DNA of 64,000 nucleotides from assembly GCA_022821985.1 (NCBI GenBank), contig JAJECP010000003.1, positions 62,001 to 126,000 of the forward strand, in the 5' to 3' direction. Of this stretch, positions 18,056-27,820 are shown in pieces. The stretch is from Acidimicrobiia bacterium (GTDB lineage Bacteria; Actinomycetota; Acidimicrobiia; Acidimicrobiales; Poriferisodalaceae). The translations under genes and the position numbers were made by a program. The notes under the pieces are model-generated. The model ran no database searches, was not told the origin of the DNA, and saw only the letters and a program-made list of their open reading frames with translations. How positions within the stretch are numbered: position 1 is the stretch's first letter; each line of letters opens with the position of its first letter.

Positions 18056-18649
18056 GTGCCGCCGCGACAAGCGATCTTCGGGGGCACGTTCGACCCTCCT
18101 CACGCCGGTCACGTTGCCGCAGCGATTTGCGCGCGAGAGCAGCTCGACATCGACATGCTCCACATCGTGGTGGCGAACGATCCGTGGCAGAAGTCAGCCG
18201 AGCGGGTCGTCACGCCCGCCCATCACCGGCTCGCCATGGCCCGGCTGGCCTTTCGTGATGTCGTTGGCACGGCCGTGAGCGATCTGGAGATCCGGCGAGG
18301 CGGGCCGACCTACACCATCGACACCGTCGCACAGCTCACGCAGCCCGGGGCCGAGACTGTGCTGGTGATGGGTCCCGCCGCAGCGAGCGGAGTGACGACG
18401 TGGCACCGGGCCGCCGAGCTCGCTGAGCGTGTGACGCTCGCGGTTGTGCAACCACCAGGCGAGCCGCCCATCCATGTCGAAGGCTGGCGTACCGAGATTG
18501 TGCTGATGGAACCGGTCGAGGCCTCAGCGACGTTCGTGCGCGAATTGCTGACCCATCGCGCCCACCAGGAGATCCCGCCTCAGGCAGTTCAGCTCGTGCC
18601 GCCAGCCGTCATGAGTTACATCGTCGAGTGCAGGCTCTATTCTCCGTGA
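18056..18649 (+). CDS. nadD: Nicotinate-nucleotide adenylyltransferase
   Basis: This 197-residue nucleotidyltransferase makes deamido-NAD from nicotinate mononucleotide and ATP. The family fingerprint GGTFDPPHAGH occupies residues 9-19, and the later SATFVREL matches the SSTxVR-type motif. The GTG start is placed by the N-terminal strand and by a TACACT -10-like element 6 bases before it. It overlaps rsfS by 4 bases, the standard nadD-rsfS pair. Confidence 0.93.
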   Translation: MPPRQAIFGGTFDPPHAGHVAAAICAREQLDIDMLHIVVANDPWQKSAERVVTPAHHRLAMARLAFRDVVGTAVSDLEIRRGGPTYTIDTVAQLTQPGAETVLVMGPAAASGVTTWHRAAELAERVTLAVVQPPGEPPIHVEGWRTEIVLMEPVEASATFVRELLTHRAHQEIPPQAVQLVPPAVMSYIVECRLYSP

Positions 18650-19071
18650 ACGTGGCATCGGTTCCGCAGGCGTCCCCGGCTTCTTCCGGGGTTCACGCCC
18701 TGCAGCGGGATCCGATCAACACAGGCGCTGACGTGCCGCCCCTGGTGCAAGCCGCGGTGGACGGCGCCGCGGAGATGTCTGCTGAGCGCATCGTGGCACT
18801 CGACGTGGGCGATGTACTCGCCATCACTGATTGGTTCATCATCGCGAGCGCCCCCAATGTGCGACGCGTGCGACGTATCGCCGAGCTGATGGAAGCGCAC
18901 GTGAAAGCGGCCGGCGGTCCCGGGCCGATTCGAACCGAGGGGCTCGACGAGGCGCAATGGGTGCTGCTCGACTTCGGTGAGTTCGTGGCGCACATATTCC
19001 ACGAGCCCAGCCGCGAGTACTACGACCTCGAGCGATTGTGGTCGGACGTGCCTCGCCACGAGTTCGACTGA
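18646..19071 (+). CDS. rsfS: Ribosome silencing factor RsfS
   Basis: This 141-residue protein binds L14 and blocks subunit joining when nutrients are short. The core starts after about 30 variable residues: a helix, then IVALDVGDVLAITDWFIIAS, the EGLDEAQWVLLDFGEFVAHIF segment and REYYDLERLW. The GTG at 18646 lies in a GTGA overlap with nadD; another GTG at 18628 is possible but would overlap more. It faces the DUF3048 gene, 22 bases away. Confidence 0.94.
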   Translation: MNVASVPQASPASSGVHALQRDPINTGADVPPLVQAAVDGAAEMSAERIVALDVGDVLAITDWFIIASAPNVRRVRRIAELMEAHVKAAGGPGPIRTEGLDEAQWVLLDFGEFVAHIFHEPSREYYDLERLWSDVPRHEFD

Positions 19072-19093
19072 TCGACGGGCTGAGCCCACCGGA

Positions 19094-20350
19094 TCAGGGG
19101 ACGATCTCCGCCGTTCCTGCGCGGGCCAACGAGATCCAGGTGCGCCCGGGTGTCAGCGGCACGATGAGGGCATTGTCGGAGCGGAACACCGTGACGTCGA
19201 GCTCCGACAGGCGCTCCCAGGTGCCTCGCACCAGCATGCCGTCGCTGAAGATCCAAGCTTCTCCGCTACCCGTCAGCACTGGCTCTGGGGTGGCAGCATC
19301 CGCTGGGCTCTGGCGATACCGCACGAACTGCACGATGACGTTCTCGGGTGCAATTCGAACGCCGTCGAAGTCGGTGTGGTCGTTGCCGTTCTGGGTGCGA
19401 GCCCAGCCGGCCGCGGCCGCGTCCCAGCGGTATGACGCCTTGATCTGCCCGTAGTCGACGTCCACGCCGCTGACCGACGTGCCCCGCGGCAGCGGCTGGC
19501 CCTCGGCACGGAACCGGAAGTACTTCGGGGGCGTCCGGCCCTCGGCTGCGCCCGCTGCATAGATGCGAGCGGTGTCGGTGACGAGATTGTGGGGGGCGTT
19601 CTTCTCCGGCGAGCGTTCGAACACGCCCTTGGCGATAGCGGCCCCGTCGATGATGGCGATGGCGTCGACCCGGCGGAGGGCTCGCGCGGTGTAATCGTTG
19701 GCTCCCGAGTTCACGAAGATGGGACGGTTGAGGTTCGACAGCAGTGCAAAGTCGCCGGTGCGAGCCGAGCGGACAGGGCCGACCACGTCGGCATTGGTGG
19801 AATGGAAGATCGCTGCGAATCGCGTGAGCCGGGCCTCGACGAGTTCCTCGTAGACCACGTCGGCTTGGTTGACGCCCCACTGCGGCAAGGCTCGGGGGTG
19901 ATTGTCGATCTTCACGACTGCGGCGGGCCGCAATATCTCGGTAGGCGTCGGCAAGCCGGTGAACGGCGCAGTGAATTGCGGCGCGGCGACCGTGGTGGAC
20001 GTAGCGGGCTCCGTGACGGGCACCGAGGTGACGGGCGCTGCAGTAGTCGAAGGTGCCGTCCCAACGGGCGGTGCGGCGGTAGTGGGCGGTGTGACGGCCG
20101 TCGTCGGCGTGGCAGTCGGTGCGGATTCGACCTCGGTCGTCTCCGGCGGCACCGTGATGGACGAGCACGCTGCCAGCAGCATCAGTGCTGCGAGCCAAGT
20201 CGCCCAACTCAGCCGTTGACGCGTTCTGCCTGCAGAGATGCCGGTGCTGCGGAACGTCCTGACCGCGCCTTGGCGGCCTTCGTCGAACGGTTCGCGGACG
20301 TGCTCCAAAGGTCTGCTCCTCGATGTGTGCAGCAGGGCCACCGCGGCCAT
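19094..20350 (-). CDS. DUF3048 domain lipoprotein
   Basis: This 418-residue predicted lipoprotein has an unusually long N-terminal region (about 46 residues) before a hydrophobic stretch, then a lipobox LAAC with the lipidated Cys near residue 62. A low-complexity Thr/Pro/Ala/Val linker (about 65-125) separates it from the DUF3048 (YerB-like) domain. Motifs include VVKIDNHPRALPQWGVNQADVV, GPVRSART and NAPHNLV. The function is unknown. The first ATG is used, but a start closer to the hydrophobic segment is possible. It is divergent from galE with a 57-base gap. Confidence 0.83.
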   Translation of the reverse strand: MAAVALLHTSRSRPLEHVREPFDEGRQGAVRTFRSTGISAGRTRQRLSWATWLAALMLLAACSSITVPPETTEVESAPTATPTTAVTPPTTAAPPVGTAPSTTAAPVTSVPVTEPATSTTVAAPQFTAPFTGLPTPTEILRPAAVVKIDNHPRALPQWGVNQADVVYEELVEARLTRFAAIFHSTNADVVGPVRSARTGDFALLSNLNRPIFVNSGANDYTARALRRVDAIAIIDGAAIAKGVFERSPEKNAPHNLVTDTARIYAAGAAEGRTPPKYFRFRAEGQPLPRGTSVSGVDVDYGQIKASYRWDAAAAGWARTQNGNDHTDFDGVRIAPENVIVQFVRYRQSPADAATPEPVLTGSGEAWIFSDGMLVRGTWERLSELDVTVFRSDNALIVPLTPGRTWISLARAGTAEIVP

Positions 20351-20407
20351 CCGACCGAATATTCACCATACCGGTCGCCTGTTGCGAGGGGGTGGCACAC
20401 TGCCCCC

Positions 20408-21415
20408 ATGACCACACTGGTGACCGGCGGCGCAGGGTATGTGGGAAGCCATACAGTCGTGGCACTCTGCGCCACCGGCCGGGAGGTGGTGATTCTCGAC
20501 GACTTCTCAAATGCCAAACACGGAGTTGTCGATGCGCTTCGCGCTTTGACCAGAACACAGCTTGACGTTGTCGAAGCCGACGCGGCCGATCGAGTCGCCA
20601 TCGATCAGATCTGTCGTTCTCGCAATATCGATTCGATCATCCATTTCGCGGCGCACAAGAGCGTCCCTGAATCGATCCTTGAGCCGCTGCGGTATTACCG
20701 GAACAATCTTGCGTCGACGCTGACGCTGGCTGAAGCAGCACTTGAGCGAGGCATTGCGCGCTTCGTGCTGAGTTCATCTGCTGTCGTGTACGGGAAGGCC
20801 GCCGAACTGCCAGTGACTGAGACGTCTCCGCTGGCACCCGAGAGTCCCTACGGAGCGACAAAGCAGATGTGCGAACGCATCCTCGCTGACGCCTCCGCGG
20901 ACTCGCGCCTGCAATCGGTCTTGCTGAGATACTTCAATCCCGTCGGCGCGCACCCGTCGGGGGATATCGGTGAGATCCCGCTCGGCGAGCCGCAAAACCT
21001 GGTGCCGGTGGTGATGGAAGTTGCGCTGGGCACGCGTTCCAAACTCCAGATCTTCGGAGATGACTACAACACTCCTGACGGCACCACTATCCGCGACTAC
21101 ATCCATGTCATGGATCTCGCCGAGGGACATGTCGCCGCTCTTGAAGCCAACTTGGGCTCTCACAGCAGCCGCGCCTTCAACCTCGGCACTGGCGTCGGCA
21201 CGTCAGTGCACGAGGTAGTGCGAGCGGCCTCGGAGGTGACGCAGCGGGAGATTCCATTCGACGTCGTTGGGAGGCGGCCTGGCGATCTGTCCGAATCGTG
21301 GGCCGATTGCCGACGGGCTGCAACAGAACTCGGATGGAGCGCCCAGCGGGAGCTCAAGCAGATGCTCGGGGACCATTGGCGGTTCCTTCGCAGGCAGTCG
21401 CGCCGAGTGCCCTGA
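20408..21415 (+). CDS. galE: UDP-glucose 4-epimerase
   Basis: This 335-residue short-chain dehydrogenase/reductase interconverts UDP-glucose and UDP-galactose. It has the NAD-binding GGAGYVGS at residues 7-14, the LSSSAVVYG strand with catalytic Ser/Thr, and Y148-x3-K152. Substrate-side motifs RYFNPVGAHPSG and GDDYNTPDGTTIRDYIHVMDLA are typical of GalE. It borders the polysaccharide glycosyltransferase genes and probably supplies UDP-galactose. CACACT ends 6 bases before the ATG, fitting leaderless initiation. Confidence 0.93.
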   Translation: MTTLVTGGAGYVGSHTVVALCATGREVVILDDFSNAKHGVVDALRALTRTQLDVVEADAADRVAIDQICRSRNIDSIIHFAAHKSVPESILEPLRYYRNNLASTLTLAEAALERGIARFVLSSSAVVYGKAAELPVTETSPLAPESPYGATKQMCERILADASADSRLQSVLLRYFNPVGAHPSGDIGEIPLGEPQNLVPVVMEVALGTRSKLQIFGDDYNTPDGTTIRDYIHVMDLAEGHVAALEANLGSHSSRAFNLGTGVGTSVHEVVRAASEVTQREIPFDVVGRRPGDLSESWADCRRAATELGWSAQRELKQMLGDHWRFLRRQSRRVP

Positions 21416-21447
21416 GTCGTACGACGAAGTTCAGGGCGCTGTTGGCG

Positions 21448-24400
21448 TCAGAGCCCGGCGAACGCGAGATCGCGCCCGTCGCGGATTTCCTGTGCTTGCT
21501 CCTCGAAATATGCGTCGTCGACGCCCCAAGTATGCGAGTCGCCATGTCGCACCAGCACATATCCCTTGCCGTGGGTTCGGTAGAGGCGGCGCCCGCTCGC
21601 GGCAACGTCGTCGATCAGCGCCTTGTCGACACCCGATGGGATGTCTTGCCAGCCGAGGATGGCGTCGAGATCGCTGCGGGAGATCATCATTGCGCCGCCG
21701 GCCAGGCTGAGTTCGGAGCTCAGTCGTTCCGCGCCGCCCCGGAAACGTTGGATCGTACGGTTGCTGCGCTCCAGATAGACGTACTCGGCGGCCTTGCCGA
21801 CGAGGCTTGCCCCTGAGTATTCGTGAGCGAGCACAAGATCCCACAGGTGCTCTGGACCGTACAAGTCATCGTCGTCGAACTTCGTGATCAGATGCCCCGA
21901 CGACGCTGCAACCGCCTCATTCAGGACGGTGCCGAGCGGAGCGGAACGCGGTACAGGAACTGTCTTGCTTGAGAAGGGGAGACGCTGGCGAAGGACGTCG
22001 ATCTCGTCGTGGTCGAAGCCTTCGCCGTGCAGGGCCAATATCAACTCAACATGTGGGTATGTCTGGATCGCCACGCTCGCGATAGCTGTGCTGACCAGCG
22101 AAGGGCGGCAGGTTGCCAGCAAGACCGAAACCACCGGCGGCGGGGGCGCCTCAAGTTCGGCCACTGCCAGCACTTGGCGGGCTCGCGCCCGCAGCGAGTG
22201 GTTCCGCAGTGCCTCGCGTCGCATGGCGATGCTGTGAGACTCTCGCTGCTGCTCGCTGAATTCTGGGATGGCCGGATCTCGCATGAAGGCATAGAGGTCG
22301 GGTCCCAGCATCTCTCGCAGATTCGGGTCCTCGTCGATCACGTGAATCACCACGCCGCATGCTGCGAGAGTGGCCAAGGACGCTGCGCGGCGCCGTGTGC
22401 TCTCATGGAACGCCGCGGTGTCGACGACGTGGTGGAACCGTCGGCAGGCCAGGATCTTGTCTGGGTTCGCAGTCTTGCGAATGTCCAATTCCTCTGGCAA
22501 GAGCCGCGCGGGACCGAGCGCCGCCGGCGTCTTCCGACAGTCGATCGTCCAATTCCCCGGATTCACTTGCTCCGCATCCAATGCTGGTACTTGCGCGATG
22601 GGTTCCAAGTCAGCCATCTTGATGATTCGTACTGCAACGTCATCGGCTTGGGGCGGCGCATCATGCTCGCTGTCGATGAGCAGTGCCCGCGTCGCAGGTC
22701 CGAGCTCGTCACCGACACGGCTGGACGCCTCGAAGACTTGGCTCGCCGTGGGTCCGCGCGCTGCTAGGTGCGGCCCAAGGCGGTATGCCGCCGGTCGGAT
22801 TCCCATTGTCGACGGGCCCAGTACCCGACGTGTCCTCCTCATGGTGAGCCTCGTGGTCCACAGCGTGCGCCGCGATGCACGCCGAGCCCAACTGTGCGCG
22901 CGCAGGGTCTTCCACATGGTGCGCCGGGATGCTCGCCGAATCCAACTCTGTCCGCGCAGGGTTCTCCACATGACCCATCTCGCGGCTTGACGGTGCTTCC
23001 ATGCGATCCAGCGCACACGCCATACGAGCGCCGCGCCGACCCAGGTCCCAACAGCCCGGGCAAGCCTCGTCGCGTCCTGGGGGTTCCGAACCTGTAGCGC
23101 CTGCCGAGACAGGCTTCGCGACATCTCGCGAATCCTGTCGAGTCGTGCAGCGGCGGAAGGCCGAGCGGTTCTTCTGGCTGTGGCGGCCCGACGACGATCA
23201 GCCCGTGTACTGGCTTTGGCCGCGCGCTCTCGGGATGGTGCCGCACGGATCGCTGGGCTCGGCTGCGTGACGCTCAGCTTCTCGGCGGTGGTTTCGCTGG
23301 TCTGATCGCAGGGCATGCCGGTGCGCGCAGCTCGATGCACGAGGCGCGCTCGGATCAGCGAGATCGAAGTGCCGTCTGAGAGTTCCAATCGGGTACGGGA
23401 GGCCGACTTGAGCGACCGGGCCATTCGCATCAGATCGTCCGGGGCCAAATCGGCACCCGCGGGCACCGCGATGTGAAAGGCAGCAGCTGCAAATGCATCC
23501 GCAGCACCGCCCTCGGGCCCAAAATGCACACGCGCGTCGCCTGCGACGAGCCGACGAAAGCGCTCATATCCCGCGTCGTCACCCCGACACCGCCGCGGGG
23601 ACTCGTCAATCCAGACGACGAGATCGTGCAGCGTGCTGCCCAGTATGCGCTCAACCGTCTCGAGCAATGTCTCGGGATCGGCGTCTCCGGGCACCACGGT
23701 TACCAGATACTGCGGCACCGAGAAGCTCCGACCAGGCTTTGCCTGCCTGAAGCCGTGGTGCGCGATCAGCTGCGAAATCTTGGCGCGCTGCAATTCCAAG
23801 CTGGCCTTCTCACCGCTGCTCGGCGCTGCGCCCGGACCTTGATGCCAGCACATCGCGTCACGTGCTGGGACAAGCACGCCACCGCGCGTAAAGGCTCGGT
23901 AGCCGAACTCGGTGTCCTCGCAGCCCCACTGGGTGAATGTCTCGTCGTAGCCGCCCACCAGTTCGAAGAACGAACGGGACACACCCAAATTGCCTCCCGT
24001 TACGACACGGAAGAGGTCATCAGCATCAGACGTGAGCTCATCAGTGCGCGCCATGTGGAACTCGATCCATTCCGGTCTGTCGACGGCGCGACCCGTGAAC
24101 AGTTCCGACAGAGATCCTTCCCGGTTCCTGATGCTGCTTGCGTCGATTCCGGCAACGTCGACGTGCGCTCGAAAACCGAGCGTCAGGACGTCACTCGCGG
24201 CATGGTGCCAACGCGCATGTTCAGCCAGCCAACCCGCTTCGGGCATCATGTCGCAGTCCAAGAAGACGATGATTTCGTGCGAGGCGGCCCGGACACCGGT
24301 GTTACGCGCGCGTGCAAGGCCGAAGCCCAGATCCTCCTGATGCACGACGCGGACGTCGAGCGGTGTTGGCGACGGCGTCTGCAACGGCTCGCGTGAGCCA

Positions 24401-24606
24401 TCGTCGACGATGACTACCTCAAAGAGATCCCGGGGGTAGGTCTGCATTTCCAGCGCCGCGAGCGTGAGGGCGAGAGCGTCAGGTGCCTCGAAGTATGTGA
24501 TCACCACGCTGACCGGGCGTTCAGGCACGAAGGCGCCCGTTGGGGGCGCGGGGAGCGAACGCCAATCGTTGCCTGTCACGTCGGCGGGCGGCACAGGCTG
24601 GTTCAT
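21448..24606 (-). CDS. Large protein with two family-2-like glycosyltransferase domains
   Basis: This 1052-residue protein has two GT-A domains separated by a long basic linker. The first (about 30-270) has SVVITYFEAPD, the D117-C-D119 metal motif and WGCEDTEFGYR near its end, as in chondroitin-polymerase-type transferases. The second (about 830-1040) begins VVSVLLATCRPSLVSTAIAS and has FDDDD near residue 910. The middle (about 440-600) is Arg/Ala-rich and contains a Trp-rich 18-residue repeat. There is no signal peptide or clear transmembrane helix. The start overlaps the upstream GT-C gene by 4 bases. It probably transfers two sugars in envelope polysaccharide synthesis; the sugars are unknown. 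Confidence 0.85.
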   Translation of the reverse strand: MNQPVPPADVTGNDWRSLPAPPTGAFVPERPVSVVITYFEAPDALALTLAALEMQTYPRDLFEVVIVDDGSREPLQTPSPTPLDVRVVHQEDLGFGLARARNTGVRAASHEIIVFLDCDMMPEAGWLAEHARWHHAASDVLTLGFRAHVDVAGIDASSIRNREGSLSELFTGRAVDRPEWIEFHMARTDELTSDADDLFRVVTGGNLGVSRSFFELVGGYDETFTQWGCEDTEFGYRAFTRGGVLVPARDAMCWHQGPGAAPSSGEKASLELQRAKISQLIAHHGFRQAKPGRSFSVPQYLVTVVPGDADPETLLETVERILGSTLHDLVVWIDESPRRCRGDDAGYERFRRLVAGDARVHFGPEGGAADAFAAAAFHIAVPAGADLAPDDLMRMARSLKSASRTRLELSDGTSISLIRARLVHRAARTGMPCDQTSETTAEKLSVTQPSPAIRAAPSRERAAKASTRADRRRAATARRTARPSAAARLDRIREMSRSLSRQALQVRNPQDATRLARAVGTWVGAALVWRVRWIAWKHRQAARWVMWRTLRGQSWIRRASRRTMWKTLRAHSWARRASRRTLWTTRLTMRRTRRVLGPSTMGIRPAAYRLGPHLAARGPTASQVFEASSRVGDELGPATRALLIDSEHDAPPQADDVAVRIIKMADLEPIAQVPALDAEQVNPGNWTIDCRKTPAALGPARLLPEELDIRKTANPDKILACRRFHHVVDTAAFHESTRRRAASLATLAACGVVIHVIDEDPNLREMLGPDLYAFMRDPAIPEFSEQQRESHSIAMRREALRNHSLRARARQVLAVAELEAPPPPVVSVLLATCRPSLVSTAIASVAIQTYPHVELILALHGEGFDHDEIDVLRQRLPFSSKTVPVPRSAPLGTVLNEAVAASSGHLITKFDDDDLYGPEHLWDLVLAHEYSGASLVGKAAEYVYLERSNRTIQRFRGGAERLSSELSLAGGAMMISRSDLDAILGWQDIPSGVDKALIDDVAASGRRLYRTHGKGYVLVRHGDSHTWGVDDAYFEEQAQEIRDGRDLAFAGL
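22864..22971 (-). repeat. 54-bp tandem repeat encoding an 18-residue Trp/Arg-rich unit
   Basis: There are two adjacent copies (22918-22971 and 22864-22917) plus a degenerate third. Each encodes Met-Trp-Arg/Lys-Thr-Leu-Arg, then Ser-Trp and Arg-Arg-Ala-Ser-Arg-Arg-Thr. The period is a multiple of 3, and the segment is very basic. Confidence 0.85.
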
Positions 24607-26195
24607 TTCACCAACTCAACAGCGGTGATCAGCGTGTAGGACTCGCCTACCGCCAGCGCCTGCGCAACGGCGCTGTCGGGCACGAAATCAGGAATGCGGT
24701 CGTTGCGGAGAAGTATCAGATCGGATGCGACGACTTCGTCAAGTTTGCTTTCGTCCAGCGACCACACGGGGAGATCAAGATAGTACGACGCCCAGCGGGC
24801 TGTCGATAGGCCCGACGTGATCCACACCAAGTCGGCGTCGGCGATGCCGGGAGCGGTCGCAAGAGCTTCCTCGACTACAGCACCGGCGTCGGCTGGGTCC
24901 GTCAGGTAGAAGTCCCTCGTGGGCCCCGCCACGACCAGCACCAAAGTCGCAATCGGGAAGGCTGCCGCAGCGAGGCCCAGTGGCCAGCGCAGCTTGGCGG
25001 CAGGGCCACGAAGAATTCTCCGCGCAGCATCTATGAGCGCAGCCAAGCCAATGACCGTGGGCGCCAGCCAGGGAAAATTCCAGAGACGATGGATCCACGC
25101 GCCTTGCTGAAAGACAAAGGTCAGCGACGCGGCAACTGCGAGTGTGATCAGAGCAGGGCCCCGGGTGCGACGGTCGACGAATGCGGCCACCAGCGCGGGG
25201 AGCAGTAACAGCCTCAGCCACCAGGCGGTCATGAGTTCGTGGCTCGCGAAGCGCCACTGACGCGCGAGAAACTCCCCGAGGCTGAAGTTCCGTTGCTCGA
25301 TGGCCGTCGAGACATCGGTTCCCGTACGGAACGCGACCCGTTCACTGAGCTCGGATACATCGGTGGCGTTGAGCAACCACGCTGCCGTGAGCAATCCGCC
25401 TGCGACTGCTCCGGCCAAGATCGCGTTGAGCGCCGGTGACCACCCGAGACGCAGCAGTTGCCCGAGACTCTGGATGGGCCGAGAATCCGGTTCGCCGTCT
25501 CGTCTGCGTCGTTGGATCGTGCCCACGAACAGCCACGGCACCAGCAGTCCCAGCGATGCGATGGCTATCCACGAATGCAGCGCGGTGAGCGCGGCGAGCG
25601 CAGCCGCGCCCACCAGCGCCCAGCGCGGAGGTCTCTCGATCTGGCGCAGTCTCGCCACGGTGGCGGTGACGGCGAGGAGCAACGAAAAGCTGATGCCATG
25701 CCGCGCGAAGACATAGAAGAAGCCTGTGCTTGCCATGACCATCACGGCCAGCAATGTCGGCCCCCAGCTCACGCCGACCACACGCAGCAGCGCTGCCATG
25801 AGCGCCACTGTTGCTGCGCCAATCAGGAAGTCGGTGATGCGTAGGGCCGGAAGATTGTCGCCGAGGACGCCGATTGAGGCGATGGTGATAAACAGCCTGA
25901 GCGGTGGATGATGCGCATAGGTAACGGCGGCCAGTGGCGGTTCCGAGCGCGGCGGGACATCGAATTCGGCGCGGATGTACGGGTCCATTACTGCGCCGAA
26001 TCGGGATTCCGTTGGTCCCAGCTCCCAGAAATTGCGAGCTTGGAGCCCTGCCCGACCGAAGATTCGGCCATCGTCGCTGTTGCCGAGCGGCAAGTCGAGG
26101 TCTGGCGCCCACAGGGTCAGCACCGCGAGACAGATGATGATCACCACAGTCCAACCCGAGAACAGGCGTCTCAGGAGCTTCTGGCGTGTCGTCAT
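24603..26195 (-). CDS. GT-C type membrane glycosyltransferase-like protein
   Basis: This 530-residue polytopic membrane protein has about ten to twelve hydrophobic helices. The N-terminal helix (13-30) is followed by an acidic loop and then AHHPPLRLF, which resembles the HPP motif of dolichyl/polyprenyl-phosphate-sugar transferases (PMT/ArnT clan). A soluble C-terminal tail of about 100 residues ends the protein. It is likely to use a lipid-linked sugar donor on the outer face; substrate unknown. It overlaps the double glycosyltransferase by 4 bases and is divergent from the sugar transferase gene at 26321. Confidence 0.75.
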   Translation of the reverse strand: MTTRQKLLRRLFSGWTVVIIICLAVLTLWAPDLDLPLGNSDDGRIFGRAGLQARNFWELGPTESRFGAVMDPYIRAEFDVPPRSEPPLAAVTYAHHPPLRLFITIASIGVLGDNLPALRITDFLIGAATVALMAALLRVVGVSWGPTLLAVMVMASTGFFYVFARHGISFSLLLAVTATVARLRQIERPPRWALVGAAALAALTALHSWIAIASLGLLVPWLFVGTIQRRRRDGEPDSRPIQSLGQLLRLGWSPALNAILAGAVAGGLLTAAWLLNATDVSELSERVAFRTGTDVSTAIEQRNFSLGEFLARQWRFASHELMTAWWLRLLLLPALVAAFVDRRTRGPALITLAVAASLTFVFQQGAWIHRLWNFPWLAPTVIGLAALIDAARRILRGPAAKLRWPLGLAAAAFPIATLVLVVAGPTRDFYLTDPADAGAVVEEALATAPGIADADLVWITSGLSTARWASYYLDLPVWSLDESKLDEVVASDLILLRNDRIPDFVPDSAVAQALAVGESYTLITAVELVK

Positions 26196-26286
26196 TGCTG
26201 GCCCCTGGATCCGGGTCGGCCCGGTCGCCGAAGAACGATCGAGCGGACCGCAGCCGGCCGCAACGAGCGGCCGAGAGAGCGCAGCG

Positions 26287-26292
26287 TAGCCT
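26287..26292 (+). promoter_or_regulatory. Putative -10 element for the sugar transferase operon
   Basis: TAGCCT lies about 28 bases before the ATG at 26321. A GGGAGG (26312-26317) follows 3 bases before that ATG, a rather close Shine-Dalgarno. Together they favour the 26321 start over the more upstream open frame. Confidence 0.4.
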
Positions 26293-26320
26293 TGGTGCCG
26301 CGTTCGCCAACGGGAGGTTC

Positions 26321-27820
26321 ATGCGCATCGGCCCCATTCCGGAAACTGCCGCGGGAGACCGGCGTGACGTTCGGGGAACTCGGCCCGCGCCGGTCGGATC
26401 GGCGCGCGGCAATGGCGCGGGCAACCGGGCTGCGGTGAGCGTCAGCACTCGCGTTCGCGCCGATACATCCGTCGAACGTGCGCACACCGCGGAGTCAGGC
26501 GCGCCGCTTTCGTATCAGCCAAGCCGATTCCGATTCCGGACTCTGTACGCCGTAGACGCCGTGACGTTGTTCGCCTTGATGGCGGCCATCACAGTGGTGC
26601 GCTTCGGGCTCGACTGGCCGACATACCCGCGGATGCACTACCTGATCGGCTTCGGAGTGGCCACCTTGTTGCACATGACCGTCTATTACTTCGGCGGGCT
26701 CTACGAATTCGAGCAACGGTTGGGGCATCGGCCATGGCTGCCACGCGCCATGCTCCTGACATTCATGGCGGTGGGCGGCGACGCCACGGTCACGTTGCTG
26801 ACGGGTCGCTACCTGATGCCGAGGGGCAACCTGGTGGTGCTCGCCGTGGCGGGTGCCGTGCTGATCTCGTTCAACCGCTGGGGTGCGCGTCGCGTGCGCC
26901 TGCTTCGGTACGGCAAACCCCGCATGCTGCTGGTGGGTTCGGCTGCTGACATCGAGTCCGCTGCCGAGCACCTCGCTGACGCCGAGGCCGACGCAGTGGT
27001 CGCGGGCAGCCTGACCGACCCTGCGCTGATCATCGGTGAAGCAGATCGCCTCGAGGTCACCGAGCTGCTGCTCCTGTCGGGCGAGCCGTTGGAGAGCATC
27101 TATCCCGAGCCGCTCGGCGAACTGGAGCTCCGCAATGTCGGCGTCTTCCGGCGCATCACACCGGCGGACACACTGCTCGGCCTGCAGCGCAGTCGGCAGA
27201 TCGGGGGAATGCCGTTCGTAGCGCTCCGAAACCATGCGCTGCCGGTGTGCCGCCTGCGCTTCAAGCGGCTGTTGGATCTGGCGTACTTGGTGCTGCTCGC
27301 CCCGTTTGCGCTGCCCCTCACTGCCGCCGTTGCCATCTACGTCAGGATCGTGGGCGGCCGCGGCGTGCTGTACCGACAGGAACGTGTGGGGCGCAGCGGC
27401 GTGCCGTTCGTGCTGCTGAAGTTCCGCACGATGACGCGCGATGCCGAGGCCAACGGCCCTGTGCTGGCTGCCTCGAATGATCCCCGGGTGGTGAGCGGCA
27501 TGGGTTGGCTGCGCCGCAGCCGGCTCGATGAGTTGCCGCAGCTGTGGAATGTGCTGACCGGCGCGATGTCGCTGGTGGGACCCCGGCCCGAACGACCGCA
27601 ATTCGTCGCCCGGCTCGAGCGCGAGATCGCTGGGTACGGCAGGCGCCACGATGTGCCGCCTGGCATCACGGGGCTCGCGCAGACGCAGGGCCACTACCAG
27701 ACCGATCCCGGCTACAAGCTCGGTCACGACCTGCAGTACGTCGTCAACTGGTCGCCGGTGCTCGACTGGGAGATCATGGCGAAGAGCCTCGTGGTCATGG
27801 CTCGCCGTGACGCCCGGTGA
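26321..27820 (+). CDS. Polyprenyl-phosphate sugar-1-phosphate transferase
   Basis: This 499-residue initiating transferase loads the first sugar phosphate onto undecaprenyl phosphate for polysaccharide assembly. After a long Arg-rich N-terminus come about four transmembrane helices (about 70-200), a CoA-binding-like middle region, and the C-terminal bacterial sugar transferase domain: FKRLLDLAYLVLLAPFALPL membrane hairpin, VGRSGVPFVLLKFRTM, LDELPQLWNVLTGAMSLVGP and GITGLAQTQG. The start is uncertain; a GTG at 26435 is an alternative. It overlaps the next glycosyltransferase gene by 4 bases. Confidence 0.9.
   Translation: MRIGPIPETAAGDRRDVRGTRPAPVGSARGNGAGNRAAVSVSTRVRADTSVERAHTAESGAPLSYQPSRFRFRTLYAVDAVTLFALMAAITVVRFGLDWPTYPRMHYLIGFGVATLLHMTVYYFGGLYEFEQRLGHRPWLPRAMLLTFMAVGGDATVTLLTGRYLMPRGNLVVLAVAGAVLISFNRWGARRVRLLRYGKPRMLLVGSAADIESAAEHLADAEADAVVAGSLTDPALIIGEADRLEVTELLLLSGEPLESIYPEPLGELELRNVGVFRRITPADTLLGLQRSRQIGGMPFVALRNHALPVCRLRFKRLLDLAYLVLLAPFALPLTAAVAIYVRIVGGRGVLYRQERVGRSGVPFVLLKFRTMTRDAEANGPVLAASNDPRVVSGMGWLRRSRLDELPQLWNVLTGAMSLVGPRPERPQFVARLEREIAGYGRRHDVPPGITGLAQTQGHYQTDPGYKLGHDLQYVVNWSPVLDWEIMAKSLVVMARRDAR

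Noticed and set aside
26186-26320. Longer N-terminus of the sugar transferase from 26186
   Set aside because: It would overlap the divergent GT-C gene start and the likely promoter, and its composition is unlike the rest of the protein.
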